The position numbers and the translations under genes were made by a program. From an uncultured Asticcacaulis sp. (GTDB lineage: Bacteria > Pseudomonadota > Alphaproteobacteria > Caulobacterales > Caulobacteraceae), in assembly GCA_946482045.1 (NCBI GenBank), contig CAMLPZ010000049.1, positions 1 through 18,580 on the forward strand: a stretch of 18,580 nucleotides of DNA. The letters are read 5' to 3'. This document shows positions 7,823 through 15,577 of this stretch, one piece after another. A model generated the notes under the pieces. That model made no database searches. It was given only the letters and a program-made list of their open reading frames with translations, and had not been told where the DNA came from. The number at the start of each line of letters is the position of its first letter. Position 1 is the first letter of the stretch.

Positions 7823-8473
7823 TCAGTCGAGTAGGCGCAGGACAAGCGACCGGGAGGCATTGCTGCCATGCGTCCCAAGCTTGCCGTATATGGCACGCAG
7901 ATGCGCGCGAACCGTATTCACGGAAATATTGTTAATCGTTGCGATACGTTTCGGACAAAGACTGCTCACCAGACCGGCGAGGATCTTGGATTCCGCCGCC
8001 GTAAGACCGAAGCTCGTGGTGATCGAAGCCATGTCGGGTGCGGTTTGCGGTTGAGGCGAGCCTATCAGCACGTCGAAAACTTTCGGCGTCTGTCCCATGC
8101 AACGAACAGAAAGGCCCACCCAGTCGCCATCTCCGACGGCCAGGATACCGTGGTGCCACCGATTTGCATCCCGTTTTGCAGTCTTGAGCGCCTCCTCAAA
8201 GGTGGCTTGGGCGCGCGCCGAGTGAAACCGCAACTGGCCTTGTCCGTTCATTGACAGCATCTCACTCTGAAGCAGATCACGGGCGGATGCATTCGCGCAT
8301 TCCACCCTTTGGTTGGCGCTGATGATGAACCTGACCTTCCGGTCGTACTCGAAACACTCCCAAAACAGCGTCGACGAACGTTGGCGGGCGATATCCTCGT
8401 GAGGATCAAGAGTATCGTTTCCTGAAGGTGAGGCGCCGGCTTTGAAGGCAGTGGCCGAGCTAAGGTCGGGCAT
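7823..8473 (-). CDS. LuxR family helix-turn-helix regulator
   Basis: A 216-aa protein with a C-terminal LuxR/GerE DNA-binding domain at about residues 150-216: L-T-x-A-E-S-K-I-L, K-R-I-A-T-I-N-N-I-S, V-N-T-V-R-A-H-L-R-A-I-Y-G-K-L. The N-terminal 140 residues contain a possible PAS-like sensor segment (A-N-Q-R-V-E-C-A-N, then a glycine-aspartate turn G-D-G-D-W-V-G), but I cannot assign a ligand. It has no receiver domain, so it is not a two-component regulator. AGGAG lies seven bases before the ATG at 8473. It stands alone: the convergent Host_attach-like gene ends 42 bases beyond its stop, and a 770-base gap lies upstream. Targets are unknown. Confidence 0.8.
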   Translation of the reverse strand: MPDLSSATAFKAGASPSGNDTLDPHEDIARQRSSTLFWECFEYDRKVRFIISANQRVECANASARDLLQSEMLSMNGQGQLRFHSARAQATFEEALKTAKRDANRWHHGILAVGDGDWVGLSVRCMGQTPKVFDVLIGSPQPQTAPDMASITTSFGLTAAESKILAGLVSSLCPKRIATINNISVNTVRAHLRAIYGKLGTHGSNASRSLVLRLLD

Positions 8474-9245
8474 GACATGCTCCTGTCCGATAGGGGACGG
8501 CTATAGCGGTGTTCGAATGCGCCGCTGCAGTCCAGAAGGAAGATCGCCCCTGCATGGCTGGGTGTTTGAAAACCGTCCGCGCCGGGTCTTTGGGGCGACG
8601 GCCGACATGACGCGGTAAGTCACCGCTGGGAATGATGGCAGGAACAGGCGTCATTGAAAGCACAGGCTTATTCATCAGTAGAAAGTCCCGGAAACTACAC
8701 CGAAAGCAGCATGGGGTTTTTGACCTCCATCAATTGGTTTCGCAGGTGCCACGTGCGGCGGATCACGCGGCAGCGCCTGCGTATTGAGCGGGCTTAACGC
8801 CTAGAGCGATGTGGAGAAAAGTGTCAGCGGTTTTTGCCAAAATAGCAATATAAATCAACATGTTACATAGGAATGGTGTTTCCATCTAACCCCATTCCGA
8901 TCTAGGGTGCCCAAGAAACGCTCAGCCCGTCAGGTCACGGCAATCGCAATTGATCGCGATCAATATTTCACTCTGGACATACCGGCAGAGTGATCCTGGC
9001 TCTGAGCTTTGGACACAAGGGGCTGATGTTCAGATTGAGCACATGGCTCCGCAATCGTGGACCCGTCCCTGCGCCAATCTACGTTGGCCGCTTCGATCCG
9101 AAAAATCGGGTGTTGCCGTCCAGATCACGTGCCTCTGCAGACCGGCGTCAACTGCATGAGCACCGGCGAAGCGGCCAACGCGGCCTTAGGCCGTGATCTG
9201 GGGGGAACGGTTGGCATATTTTCAATGTAAGCAGCGGGAACAAAG
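8474..9245. other. long intergenic region between the LuxR gene and the ECF sigma gene
   Basis: No convincing gene in 772 bases; the open frames here lack SD sites and protein-like composition. It holds a perfect FNR/FixK box at 8950-8963, an inverted repeat GGAATGG/CCATTCC (8870-8876 and 8892-8898) and a palindrome CGGCCTTAGGCCG (9181-9193). It may hold the promoters of both flanking genes, or an unannotated RNA. Confidence 0.5.
8950..8963. promoter_or_regulatory. perfect FNR/FixK box, target unclear
   Basis: TTGAT-CGCG-ATCAA, fully palindromic. Towards the plus strand only a weak -10 candidate (CAGAGT, 8986-8991) lies at class II spacing, which would start a transcript near 8998, about 250 bases before the sigma factor ATG. 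No -10 is visible in the other direction. Confidence 0.65.
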
Positions 9246-9827
9246 ATGAATGTACAAACTATGACGCGTGCTTATGAGCACACCGTCGACCCCCACCAGG
9301 TCGATCGGCTCCTCGAGAGGGTCGCGCAAGGCGAGCAATTTGCGCTCTCTAGCCTCTATAAAGTTGTGGCGCCCAAGCTATTTGCCAAGCTGCTGTTAAC
9401 TGTCCGGAGCCGCGGAGCGGCTGAAGATATTCTTCAAGAGGCTTTCATAACAATATGGCGCAAATCCCATCAGTTCGATCGCTCGAAAGGAAGCGCCGAG
9501 GCCTGGCTACACACGGTCGCAAAACGGAAAGCAATAGATCAGCTTCGAAGAGAATACAGGTTGAACGCCGCAGCTCGACTTGAGGCAACCGAACCGGAGC
9601 CCGACCGGCCTGAGGATAGCGCCGAGGTGGAAACCGCATTGGCGGTCCGCACCTGCTTGCAACATATGCGACCGGAAATCCGCGATGCCGTGTTGTGGTC
9701 GTTTGTTCACGGCTTTACGAACACCGAAATAGCGGATCGAATGAATGTTCCGGTTGGCACGGTTAAGAGCTGGATACGTCGCGGGCTGATTTCACTGAGG
9801 GTCTGGCTGGAGGGGCACGGAGAATAA
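9246..9827 (+). CDS. ECF-type RNA polymerase sigma factor
   Basis: A 193-aa sigma-70 family protein with only regions 2 and 4. Region 2 covers about residues 36-103 (A-E-D-I-L-Q-E-A-F, then F-D-x-x-K-G-S-A-E-A-W-L, then R-x-x-A-I-D-x-L-R-R). Region 4 covers about 134-188 (F-x-x-G-x-T-N-T-E-I-A-D-R-M-N-V-P-V-G-T-V-K-S-W-I-R-R-G). The proportions resemble the RpoE/SigK group. ECF factors are usually held by an anti-sigma encoded next door, but none is present: the next gene is a LysR regulator on the other strand. GGGAAC lies upstream of the ATG at 9246 as a modest SD. A perfect FNR/FixK box sits 280 bases upstream, so control by oxygen is possible but not shown. Confidence 0.87.
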   Translation: MNVQTMTRAYEHTVDPHQVDRLLERVAQGEQFALSSLYKVVAPKLFAKLLLTVRSRGAAEDILQEAFITIWRKSHQFDRSKGSAEAWLHTVAKRKAIDQLRREYRLNAAARLEATEPEPDRPEDSAEVETALAVRTCLQHMRPEIRDAVLWSFVHGFTNTEIADRMNVPVGTVKSWIRRGLISLRVWLEGHGE

Positions 9828-9831
9828 GACG

Positions 9832-9846
9832 AGCCCAGTTTGGGCT
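9832..9846 (+). terminator. possible hairpin terminator after the ECF sigma gene
   Basis: AGCCCA-GTT-TGGGCT forms a six-base stem with a three-base loop, five bases after the sigma stop codon, followed by TTCG. The U-tract is very short, so termination strength is uncertain. Confidence 0.4.
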
Positions 9847-9903
9847 TTCGAGCGCGCGGTTTGCGCCCCCTATGGGTTGGAGCCCGCCCCAATGGCGCCC
9901 GGA

Positions 9904-10809
9904 TTAAGCTATGCGCACCGCGGGCACGCACACGCGCTTAACCAGTTCTCTAAGCCAACGGTGGCCAGGATCGCCCTCCATTCGCGGATGCCATAACAAG
10001 GAAACGGTCATATCCTGGATAGGGAAGGGGAGCTCAAATATGGTTAACCCTGACTGTAGGCCGCGCGTGTGCGCGTCCGGGACGGAAGCGACCAAATCAG
10101 TCGACCTCGCCATTGCCAAGGCGGCAGAGAACCCGCCAACGACGACAGCGACATCACGTCTCAGACCTTGCGGTTCAAGCGCATCCTCGATAGGGCCTGT
10201 GGCAACGCCTCGTCGCGACACATTGATGTGCTTGTGTTCAAGGAAGCGTTCGCGCGTGACTTCACCGCGACAGAGCGGGTGCCCAGCGCGCACGGCGCCA
10301 ACAAAGCGGTCCTTGAAGAGCGCTTGTGTCCTTACCTCGGGGCTGGTCTTGGTTCCAATTACGCCGGTTTCCAGATCGACAAGCCCGTCCCGAAGCGGCG
10401 TGCTGTCCTTGTCGGGCTTCTGCAGGAAGCACAGCCGCACGCGGGGCGCTTGTCGTTCGACCTGATCGATCAGCTTCGGCCCGAACGTCTCGACAAAGCC
10501 ATCGCTGGATCGCAGGGTGAAGGTACGGTTGAGTCTTTCCAGGTCAAGCGCTTCGGCCGGACGTAGTACCGTTTCGGCCTCCTGGACGAGCGTTCCCACG
10601 CGGTCTCGCAATTCAAGCGCCCGCGGCGTTGGAACAAGCGTTCGGCCGGCACGAACGAGTAGCGGATCGTTCAACGTTTCTCTAAGGCGGGCCAGGGCTC
10701 GGCTCATTGCCGAAGGGCTCAGCTTTAGCCGCCTGGCAGCCTTGGCAACGCTGCCTTCCGACAGAAGGACCTCCAAGGTCAAGAGCTGGTTCAGATCAGG
10801 GCGGGCCAT
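9904..10809 (-). CDS. LysR family transcriptional regulator
   Basis: A 301-aa LysR-type regulator: N-terminal winged helix-turn-helix (about 5-62, with L-x-x-F-like L-T-L-E-V-L-L-S-E-G-S-V-A-K-A-A-R-R-L and S-P-S-A-M-S-R-A-L-A-R-L-R), linker helix, and a substrate-binding-type effector domain (about 90-295). The combination L-L-V-R-A-G-R and T-P-R-A-L-E-L recalls the NodD/PcpR-like subgroup. It is divergent from the MFS exporter at 10924 with a perfect inverted repeat between them (10838-10854), the usual layout in which the LysR protein controls both itself and its neighbour. The inducer is unknown. Confidence 0.88.
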   Translation of the reverse strand: MARPDLNQLLTLEVLLSEGSVAKAARRLKLSPSAMSRALARLRETLNDPLLVRAGRTLVPTPRALELRDRVGTLVQEAETVLRPAEALDLERLNRTFTLRSSDGFVETFGPKLIDQVERQAPRVRLCFLQKPDKDSTPLRDGLVDLETGVIGTKTSPEVRTQALFKDRFVGAVRAGHPLCRGEVTRERFLEHKHINVSRRGVATGPIEDALEPQGLRRDVAVVVGGFSAALAMARSTDLVASVPDAHTRGLQSGLTIFELPFPIQDMTVSLLWHPRMEGDPGHRWLRELVKRVCVPAVRIA

Positions 10810-10837
10810 TTCCTAGTGTACCATACATAGCGCCTCA

Positions 10838-10854
10838 TGCACTTGTTAAGTGCA
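10838..10854. promoter_or_regulatory. inverted repeat, likely operator between LysR and MFS genes
   Basis: TGCACTT-GTT-AAGTGCA, a perfect 7-bp dyad with a three-base centre, 28 bases upstream of the LysR start. It is a good candidate for the LysR binding site. It overlaps a possible MFS start at 10837, which favours the start at 10924. Confidence 0.55.
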
Positions 10855-10923
10855 AACCGTGCGTCTTCCGCCAGATATAAGCCTTCGGTACTGTGCTTCA
10901 TCTTTGAGCGCACGGGTGCCGTT

Positions 10924-12372
10924 ATGTCCAAGATCACCGATTCGACAAATCCAGGATATTTGACGCGGGGAACGTCACTTCTGTCGGGTGGGCTGTTGCC
11001 GCTGTCTGCCGCCGTTCTATTGTCCTCCCTGGGCACAAGCATTGCGAATGTGGCCTTGCCGAATTTTGCCACCGCCTTCGGTGCGCCATTCCATGCAGTC
11101 CAATGGGTGTCCATTGCCTACCTTCTGACCATGACCGCACTGGTCGTCGCCGCGGGCAGGCTCGGAGACATGTACGGCCGCCGGAAACTCTTGCTGGTGG
11201 GCCTGGGTATTTTTACCGCTGCGTCTGTTCCGGCGTCCCTGGCACCGGGCTTGGAGGTGTTGGTCGCGGCCAGGGCCAGCCAAGGTGTCGGTGCGGCGCT
11301 GATGATGTCGCTCGGCATGGCCCTGGTTAGTGAAAGCGTTCCCGCTGAAAAAACGGGGAGTGCGATGGGGTTGCTGGGGACCATGTCCGCCGTCGGCACG
11401 GCACTGGGCCCCACTCTGGGTGGCCTTATGATCGATCTGTGGGGTTGGCCATCAATCTTTCTGGTCAACGTCCCGGCTGGGGTTATTGTTCTTGTCATGG
11501 TGCAGATGAATGTGCCTAAACAGACGGTTATCAGGGCGCCTCAACTCGGCCTGGACATGCCGGGCCTTCTGACCCTGGCAGCTACGCTGGCCACCTACGC
11601 GCTCTCCATGACGATTGGCCGCGGCCACTTCGGCATGAGCAGCCTCGCGATGCTGGTCTTGGTCGTCATCGGTATCGCGACCTTCGTACTGATCGAGCGT
11701 CAGGCCAAAACACCTCTTGTGCCGTTGAAACTGCTTAATGGCCGCGCGATGAGTGTCGGCTTGTTCACGAACATGGTCGTTTCGGCCGTTCTGATGTCGA
11801 CGCTTGTTGTCGGTCCCTTCTACCTGTCGATTGCACTCGGCCTGAAGGCTGCCATGGTCGGCGTGGTTATGTCCGTTGGTCCCTTACTGTCAGCTCTGAC
11901 CGGTGTTCCCGCCGGCCGATTGGTCGACCGTATCGGTGCGCCGCAAGTTTCCATTCTGGGATTGTTCGGCATTCTCCTTGGATGCGGACTGCTGGTGGTG
12001 TTGCCCGAAACTTTGGGTGTCGCCGGGTATGTCGGTCCGATCGCGATGATTACCGTCAGTTATGCACTGTTTCAGGCCGCCAACAATACCGCGATCATGA
12101 AGGACGTTGCGCAACAGGACAGGGGAGTAACGTCGGGTTTATTGAACCTGTCCCGCAATCTTGGACTGGTCACGGGTACGTCCGTAATGGGTGCCATCTT
12201 CGCCCTCGGCGTTGGCTCACCCAATCTTGCGGCTGCTGGCTCTGAAGCGGTTGTCAGTGGAATGCACCTTGCCTTCACAGTGTCCGCGGCCTTCGTGGTG
12301 CTAGCCTTGCTCGCGGCCGGCTTGAACCTCAGCCTCGCCGCCCGGAACACCGGTCCCGAAGGGGAGGCCTGA
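10924..12372 (+). CDS. MFS transporter, DHA2 family (drug:H+ antiporter type)
   Basis: A 482-aa, very hydrophobic protein with about 14 predicted membrane helices, typical of the DHA2 (EmrB/QacA) family of proton-driven exporters in the inner membrane. Motif A appears as G-R-L-G-D-M-Y-G-R-R-K after the second helix, and motif C-like G-P-T-L-G-G followed by W-G-W-P-S-I-F-L-V-N-V-P-A-G, the DHA2 hallmark. The ATG at 10924 is used: the frame is open from 10837, but that start lies at the edge of the operator-like repeat and has no SD. The SD at 10924 is also poor. No EmrA-type membrane fusion partner is adjacent. The divergent LysR regulator probably controls it. Substrate unknown. Confidence 0.88.
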   Translation: MSKITDSTNPGYLTRGTSLLSGGLLPLSAAVLLSSLGTSIANVALPNFATAFGAPFHAVQWVSIAYLLTMTALVVAAGRLGDMYGRRKLLLVGLGIFTAASVPASLAPGLEVLVAARASQGVGAALMMSLGMALVSESVPAEKTGSAMGLLGTMSAVGTALGPTLGGLMIDLWGWPSIFLVNVPAGVIVLVMVQMNVPKQTVIRAPQLGLDMPGLLTLAATLATYALSMTIGRGHFGMSSLAMLVLVVIGIATFVLIERQAKTPLVPLKLLNGRAMSVGLFTNMVVSAVLMSTLVVGPFYLSIALGLKAAMVGVVMSVGPLLSALTGVPAGRLVDRIGAPQVSILGLFGILLGCGLLVVLPETLGVAGYVGPIAMITVSYALFQAANNTAIMKDVAQQDRGVTSGLLNLSRNLGLVTGTSVMGAIFALGVGSPNLAAAGSEAVVSGMHLAFTVSAAFVVLALLAAGLNLSLAARNTGPEGEA

Positions 12373-12434
12373 GCTACGCTGGCTCAAGATGCGATCAAGA
12401 GGCGGGCACCGGTGCACGGCTCAGCGACACCTGC

Positions 12435-12917
12435 TCAGCGCCTTGGGAATTCCGCGTATATGACTGTTCCTTCGGCAAGCTGGCACCTGCCGAAGCCGCC
12501 GCCGGATAACCCGGACAAGGGGTGGGAAAGGCTGAACCGGCACCGCATCTTTCTGCCAGAAGGATCCTGCAGATTCGCCAGGACCGTGCCTGAATAGGTC
12601 GTCACTCTGAAGTCTTCGGCACCCCATCCCGGCCAACCGCGCCAGCGGTCTCGCCCCTCCCAGCCGGACCAAAGGGGGCCAAGATCATTAACCCGCGTTT
12701 CCTGAGTGATCTGAAAGAAGGGGCCCGTGTACGTCTGGCCATTCATCAAGTCGGCGGTCATCGTCCCGCGCACTCCGTCGTCCGACGTCCAATTGAACCT
12801 TCCCTGGATCGCACCGGCTTGCGATGTCGCCACGCCGCTTCCGGTTGTCGTGCATGCGCTGACAAACAGACTCGCGGCCAGGGCCATGACGACTGATGCG
12901 ACGGGAGATTGTGACAT
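12435..12917 (-). CDS. small predicted lipoprotein of unknown function
   Basis: A 160-aa protein with a signal peptide and lipobox: a hydrophobic stretch (residues 6-20) ending in V-S-A-C, so C22 should be lipid-modified and the protein anchored in the periplasm or outer membrane. The mature part starts Thr/Gly/Ser-rich and contains a Trp- and Gly-rich middle (W-S-G-W-E-G-R, W-R-G-W-P-G-W-G, about 95-115) and two further cysteines near the C-terminus (R-C-R-F, G-R-C-Q-L). I do not recognise the family. The ATG at 12917 has GGAG at SD distance; a longer frame to 12959 has no SD and would bury the signal peptide. It converges on the MFS gene. Upstream is a 250-base structured leader driven by an FNR/FixK-type promoter. 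Confidence 0.7.
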   Translation of the reverse strand: MSQSPVASVVMALAASLFVSACTTTGSGVATSQAGAIQGRFNWTSDDGVRGTMTADLMNGQTYTGPFFQITQETRVNDLGPLWSGWEGRDRWRGWPGWGAEDFRVTTYSGTVLANLQDPSGRKMRCRFSLSHPLSGLSGGGFGRCQLAEGTVIYAEFPRR

Positions 12918-13031
12918 ATGTGTCTCCAGTGCGTGGGCTGGGAAAAGTATCCGCTCCACGGGCGTTCGTGTTGACCGGGACCAAGCCTGCCGGCTGAACG
13001 TACAATGCGGTGCGCGGCCGCGACATTCTCA

Positions 13032-13064
13032 CTGGCGCGGATGGATATTGACCATCCGCGCCAG
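13032..13064. repeat. 13-bp perfect inverted repeat (strong hairpin)
   Basis: CTGGCGCGGATGG (13032-13044) and CCATCCGCGCCAG (13052-13064) with a 7-base loop. There is no U-tract on either side, so it is not a classical terminator. It lies in the predicted leader of the lipoprotein mRNA. Confidence 0.8.
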
Positions 13065-13074
13065 CAAACCCCGA

Positions 13075-13113
13075 TAGGCTCCATGCGGTTCGTAAGTCCC
13101 TCCACGGAGCCTA
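13075..13113. repeat. second inverted repeat TAGGCTCC/GGAGCCTA
   Basis: TAGGCTCC (13075-13082) pairs with GGAGCCTA (13106-13113) across a 23-base loop, ten bases from the 13-bp hairpin. The two together make the leader strongly structured. Confidence 0.6.
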
Positions 13114-13183
13114 CGCCCGTCCGCGAGAGGGGGCGTCGCGGGCAAGGTCCGGGTCATGGCAGCGCCGTGCCCGAACACCTGTC

Positions 13184-13224
13184 ACTATGATCAGTTTCAC
13201 GAGCGGCCGGTTGATCAGGATCAA
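13184..13224 (-). promoter_or_regulatory. FNR/FixK-dependent promoter upstream of the lipoprotein gene
   Basis: A perfect box TTGAT-CAGG-ATCAA at 13211-13224. On the minus strand CATAGT (13184-13189) lies at class II spacing, predicting a start near 13176. The only recognised gene downstream is the lipoprotein at 12917, so the leader would be about 260 bases and would include two hairpins. Confidence 0.6.
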
Positions 13225-13331
13225 TCGGCGAGCAGGTTGTTGCTTTCGGGGTAACGGAGACAGAGATGGTTGAAGTCTGTCGTACGGAGGATCGGCGAGC
13301 CCCGCTCCCCGCTGCGAGCCTTTTTCCGCGC

Positions 13332-14954
13332 TCAGATGCCAAGGTCCGGACCTGCCGCCGGCTGAGTCTTCGCGTCAGGCGCTTCGGTCATGGTTGCCTC
13401 TGTCAACAGCAGGACACTTGCCACCGAGACGGCGTTTTCAAGCGCTATCCGAACCACCTTGGTCGGATCGACAACGCCGGAAGCCATCAGGTCGACATAG
13501 GTTTTCCGGCTGGCGTCGAACCCTTCATTGCCGCTGGAGGCAAGCATACGGCCAACCACGACCCCTCCATCGACCGCGGAGTTTTCGGCAATCTGTCTGG
13601 CGGGAGTCTCAAGGGCATGTTTGAGAATTCGCACTCCGGTTCGCTCATCGCCTTCGACCAAGGCCTCCTCCTGGGAGATAGCATCGAGACACCGCAGCAA
13701 CGCCAGGCCGCCGCCGGGGACGATTCCTTCGGCCACCGCGGCCTTCGCGGCGCTGATGGCATCTTCAAGCGCCTCCTTTCTTGATCGCATTTCCGCTTCG
13801 GACGGCGCGCCGACACGGATAACCGCCACGCCGCCCGAGAGTTTGGCCAGTCTTTCCTGAAGTTTCTCACGGTCGTAATCGCTGTCCGCCGTTTCGATTT
13901 CGCGACGAATCTGCTTGATCCGCCCGTCTATGACAGCCGGCTCCCCTGCGCCGCCGATAAGGGTCGTCGTATCCTTGTCGACTATGGCGCGCCTAGCCCT
14001 GCCGAGGTGCTCAAGGCGGACGTGTTCGAGTTTTAGTCCGAGGTCTTCCGATACGACTTGCCCGCCGGTCAGCACCGAAAGGTCCTGCAACAGGGCCTTG
14101 CTCCGCTCACCAAAGCCCGGAGCCTTGATACCACAACTCTTTAGCGCGCCATTGATCTGATTGACGATCAGGGTCGCCAAGGCTTCACTTTCGATATCCT
14201 GGGCGATGACAAGGAGGGGATGGCCTGATTTAGCGACGAGTTCCAAGAGTGCGACCATATCGTTCAGGACCCCAATCTTTCGATCGCACAACAGGATCAG
14301 GGGATCTTCCAGAACCGCTTCCATCTTATCGGGATGCGTGATGAAGTAGGGGGACAGGAAACCGCGATCGAACTGCATGCCCTCCACAATATCGAGCGTC
14401 GTTTGTGTGGACTTCGAGTCTTCGACAGTGATGACGCCATCCTCGCCGACCTTGTCCATCGCGTCGGCCACGAGATCCCCCATGGCCGTATCGTTGTGCG
14501 CCGAAATGGTGGCGACCTGAGCTTTCTCCTGCCGCGTCTTTACGGCGCGGGACATTCCTTTCAAAGCCTCGATGGCGCGTTTCGTGGCCCGGTCCAGACC
14601 CCGCTTGAGCTCGATTGCGCTGGCGCCCGCCACCACGTTGCGGACGCCCTCGGCGAATATCGCCTGGGCGAGGAGCGTGGAGGTGCTCGTCCCGTCGCCG
14701 ACCATTTCGCCTGTCTTTTCCGCCGCCTGACGCAATACGCGCGCGCCAAGATTTTCTTCTGGGTCCTTAAGTTCAAACGCCTTGGCGATGGTAACCCCGT
14801 CATTGCAGATGATCGGTGTGCCCCATCGGCTTTCGATCAATACCGATTTTGACCGCGGCCCCAGGGTGACACGGACCGCGTCGGCGAGTTGGGTCGTGCC
14901 GCGCAGTATTTTTTCCCTCGCCGTCGATCCGAAAAAGACTGTCTTGTAGGCCAT
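13332..14954 (-). CDS. groEL: GroEL-type chaperonin, divergent paralog
   Basis: A 540-aa group I chaperonin subunit; such proteins form the double-ring ATP-driven folding chamber in the cytoplasm. The nucleotide-binding motifs are present ([28 protein letters not shown] and D-P-T-K-V near the C-terminus), so it should bind ATP. It differs from housekeeping GroEL: it starts with [12 protein letters not shown], has W-G-T-P-I-I-C-N-D instead of the usual G-x-P-x-x-T-K-D, has S for T in the GDGTT motif, and lacks the Gly-Gly-Met tail, ending in a short Pro/Ala-rich segment. No groES lies beside it, so it probably borrows a GroES or works in mixed rings. The ATG at 14954 is chosen for GGAAG seven bases upstream. 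It follows a 64-aa ORF by 29 bases; both appear driven from an FNR/FixK-type promoter. Confidence 0.93.
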   Translation of the reverse strand: MAYKTVFFGSTAREKILRGTTQLADAVRVTLGPRSKSVLIESRWGTPIICNDGVTIAKAFELKDPEENLGARVLRQAAEKTGEMVGDGTSTSTLLAQAIFAEGVRNVVAGASAIELKRGLDRATKRAIEALKGMSRAVKTRQEKAQVATISAHNDTAMGDLVADAMDKVGEDGVITVEDSKSTQTTLDIVEGMQFDRGFLSPYFITHPDKMEAVLEDPLILLCDRKIGVLNDMVALLELVAKSGHPLLVIAQDIESEALATLIVNQINGALKSCGIKAPGFGERSKALLQDLSVLTGGQVVSEDLGLKLEHVRLEHLGRARRAIVDKDTTTLIGGAGEPAVIDGRIKQIRREIETADSDYDREKLQERLAKLSGGVAVIRVGAPSEAEMRSRKEALEDAISAAKAAVAEGIVPGGGLALLRCLDAISQEEALVEGDERTGVRILKHALETPARQIAENSAVDGGVVVGRMLASSGNEGFDASRKTYVDLMASGVVDPTKVVRIALENAVSVASVLLLTEATMTEAPDAKTQPAAGPDLGI

Positions 14955-14983
14955 GGCCATTCTTCCATTTCCATCGTGAGGTT

Positions 14984-15178
14984 TCAATCTTCAAAGCCCG
15001 GCAGGACATGTCCTGCGTCTTCAACCCGCTCAACGGCGGTATTGGGTTCGCACGGACGTTCTCCTTCGACGTCCACGGCCTCGCTATTGATGGCCTTCGC
15101 GAACGCATCTGCGCCTTCGCAGGAGCCATGGTTACGCCTGCGTTTGCCGGGCGAGAACGTTGTGGTTTTACCGGTCAT
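14984..15178 (-). CDS. small hypothetical protein upstream of groEL
   Basis: A 64-aa, hydrophilic ORF: a basic N-terminal part (K-R-R-R at about 12-15) followed by an acidic C-terminal half. Codon third positions look like those of neighbouring genes. GGGAG lies ten bases before the ATG at 15178, slightly far. It ends 29 bases before groEL and begins about 43 bases after the transcript start predicted from the box at 15256-15269, just where the first gene of the operon should start. I do not recognise a family. It could be a non-coding leader instead. Confidence 0.45.
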   Translation of the reverse strand: MTGKTTTFSPGKRRRNHGSCEGADAFAKAINSEAVDVEGERPCEPNTAVERVEDAGHVLPGFED

Positions 15179-15228
15179 ACGGTTTCAACTCCCGATGCGC
15201 ACCGCCTGCGCCAGCCAGACGCGCAGCC

Positions 15229-15269
15229 ATGCTAGCCGCTCAGGAGGACGCAAGGTTGACATTAATCAA
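15229..15269 (-). promoter_or_regulatory. FNR/FixK-type promoter of the groEL operon
   Basis: The box TTGAC-ATTA-ATCAA at 15256-15269 (one mismatch) has TAGCAT at 15229-15234 on the minus strand at class II spacing. The predicted transcript start is near 15221, ahead of the 64-aa ORF and groEL. Confidence 0.6.
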
Positions 15270-15396
15270 ACCGCACGAAGGCGGCGGACCTGTCCGTGCC
15301 AAGGTCTTCGCCGCGAAAGGCGTGGAGCGTCCGCGACCTGCGTCGTTATCAACCGCCGGTGCAATGCCTTTGATCCGCCAGTACGGACGGTCCCGA

Positions 15397-15438
15397 TTGA
15401 GCAGGATCAAATTTGAACCTCAACCCACGGCTTAAAAT
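15397..15438 (+). promoter_or_regulatory. FNR/FixK-type promoter of the phosphoribosyltransferase operon
   Basis: The box TTGAG-CAGG-ATCAA at 15397-15410 (one mismatch) is followed by TAAAAT at 15433-15438, a five-of-six match to a -10 hexamer at class II spacing. The predicted start near 15445 gives a 130-base leader before the ATG at 15578. Confidence 0.6.
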
Positions 15439-15455
15439 CAACGTGACCAAAGGCC

Positions 15456-15475
15456 GTTGGTGATCGTTGGTGATC
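15456..15475 (+). repeat. tandem 10-bp direct repeat GTTGGTGATC x2
   Basis: Two exact, adjacent copies, about 12 bases after the predicted transcript start of the phosphoribosyltransferase operon, with a degenerate third TGGTGA after them. It may be a chance duplication or a binding site in the leader. Confidence 0.5.
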
Positions 15476-15577
15476 TGGTGACCGCTCATGCGGTTGGCGA
15501 GGTCGCCGGCAGGCCGATGCCGAACCCCGAGAACCGCATCCGTTTGGTGGCGGAAGATCGGTCAACGGAGACACAAC

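Noticed and set aside
8990..9196. Plus-strand frame with a GTG start shortly after the perfect FNR box.
   Set aside because: No convincing SD, starts upstream of the predicted transcript start, and no protein-like pattern; kept only as an open question about this region.
9204..9230. GGAAC followed by a short AT-rich stretch upstream of the ECF sigma gene, considered as an autoregulated ECF promoter.
   Set aside because: The expected CGTT-type -10 is not at 16-17 bases, so the match is no better than chance.
13266..13784. Plus-strand frame with a good-looking SD (GGAG) just after the FNR box at 13211-13224.
   Set aside because: Most of it is antisense to groEL and its composition is that of a shadow frame. 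The -10 hexamer at the box faces the other strand, and the transcript start in this direction would fall on the SD itself.
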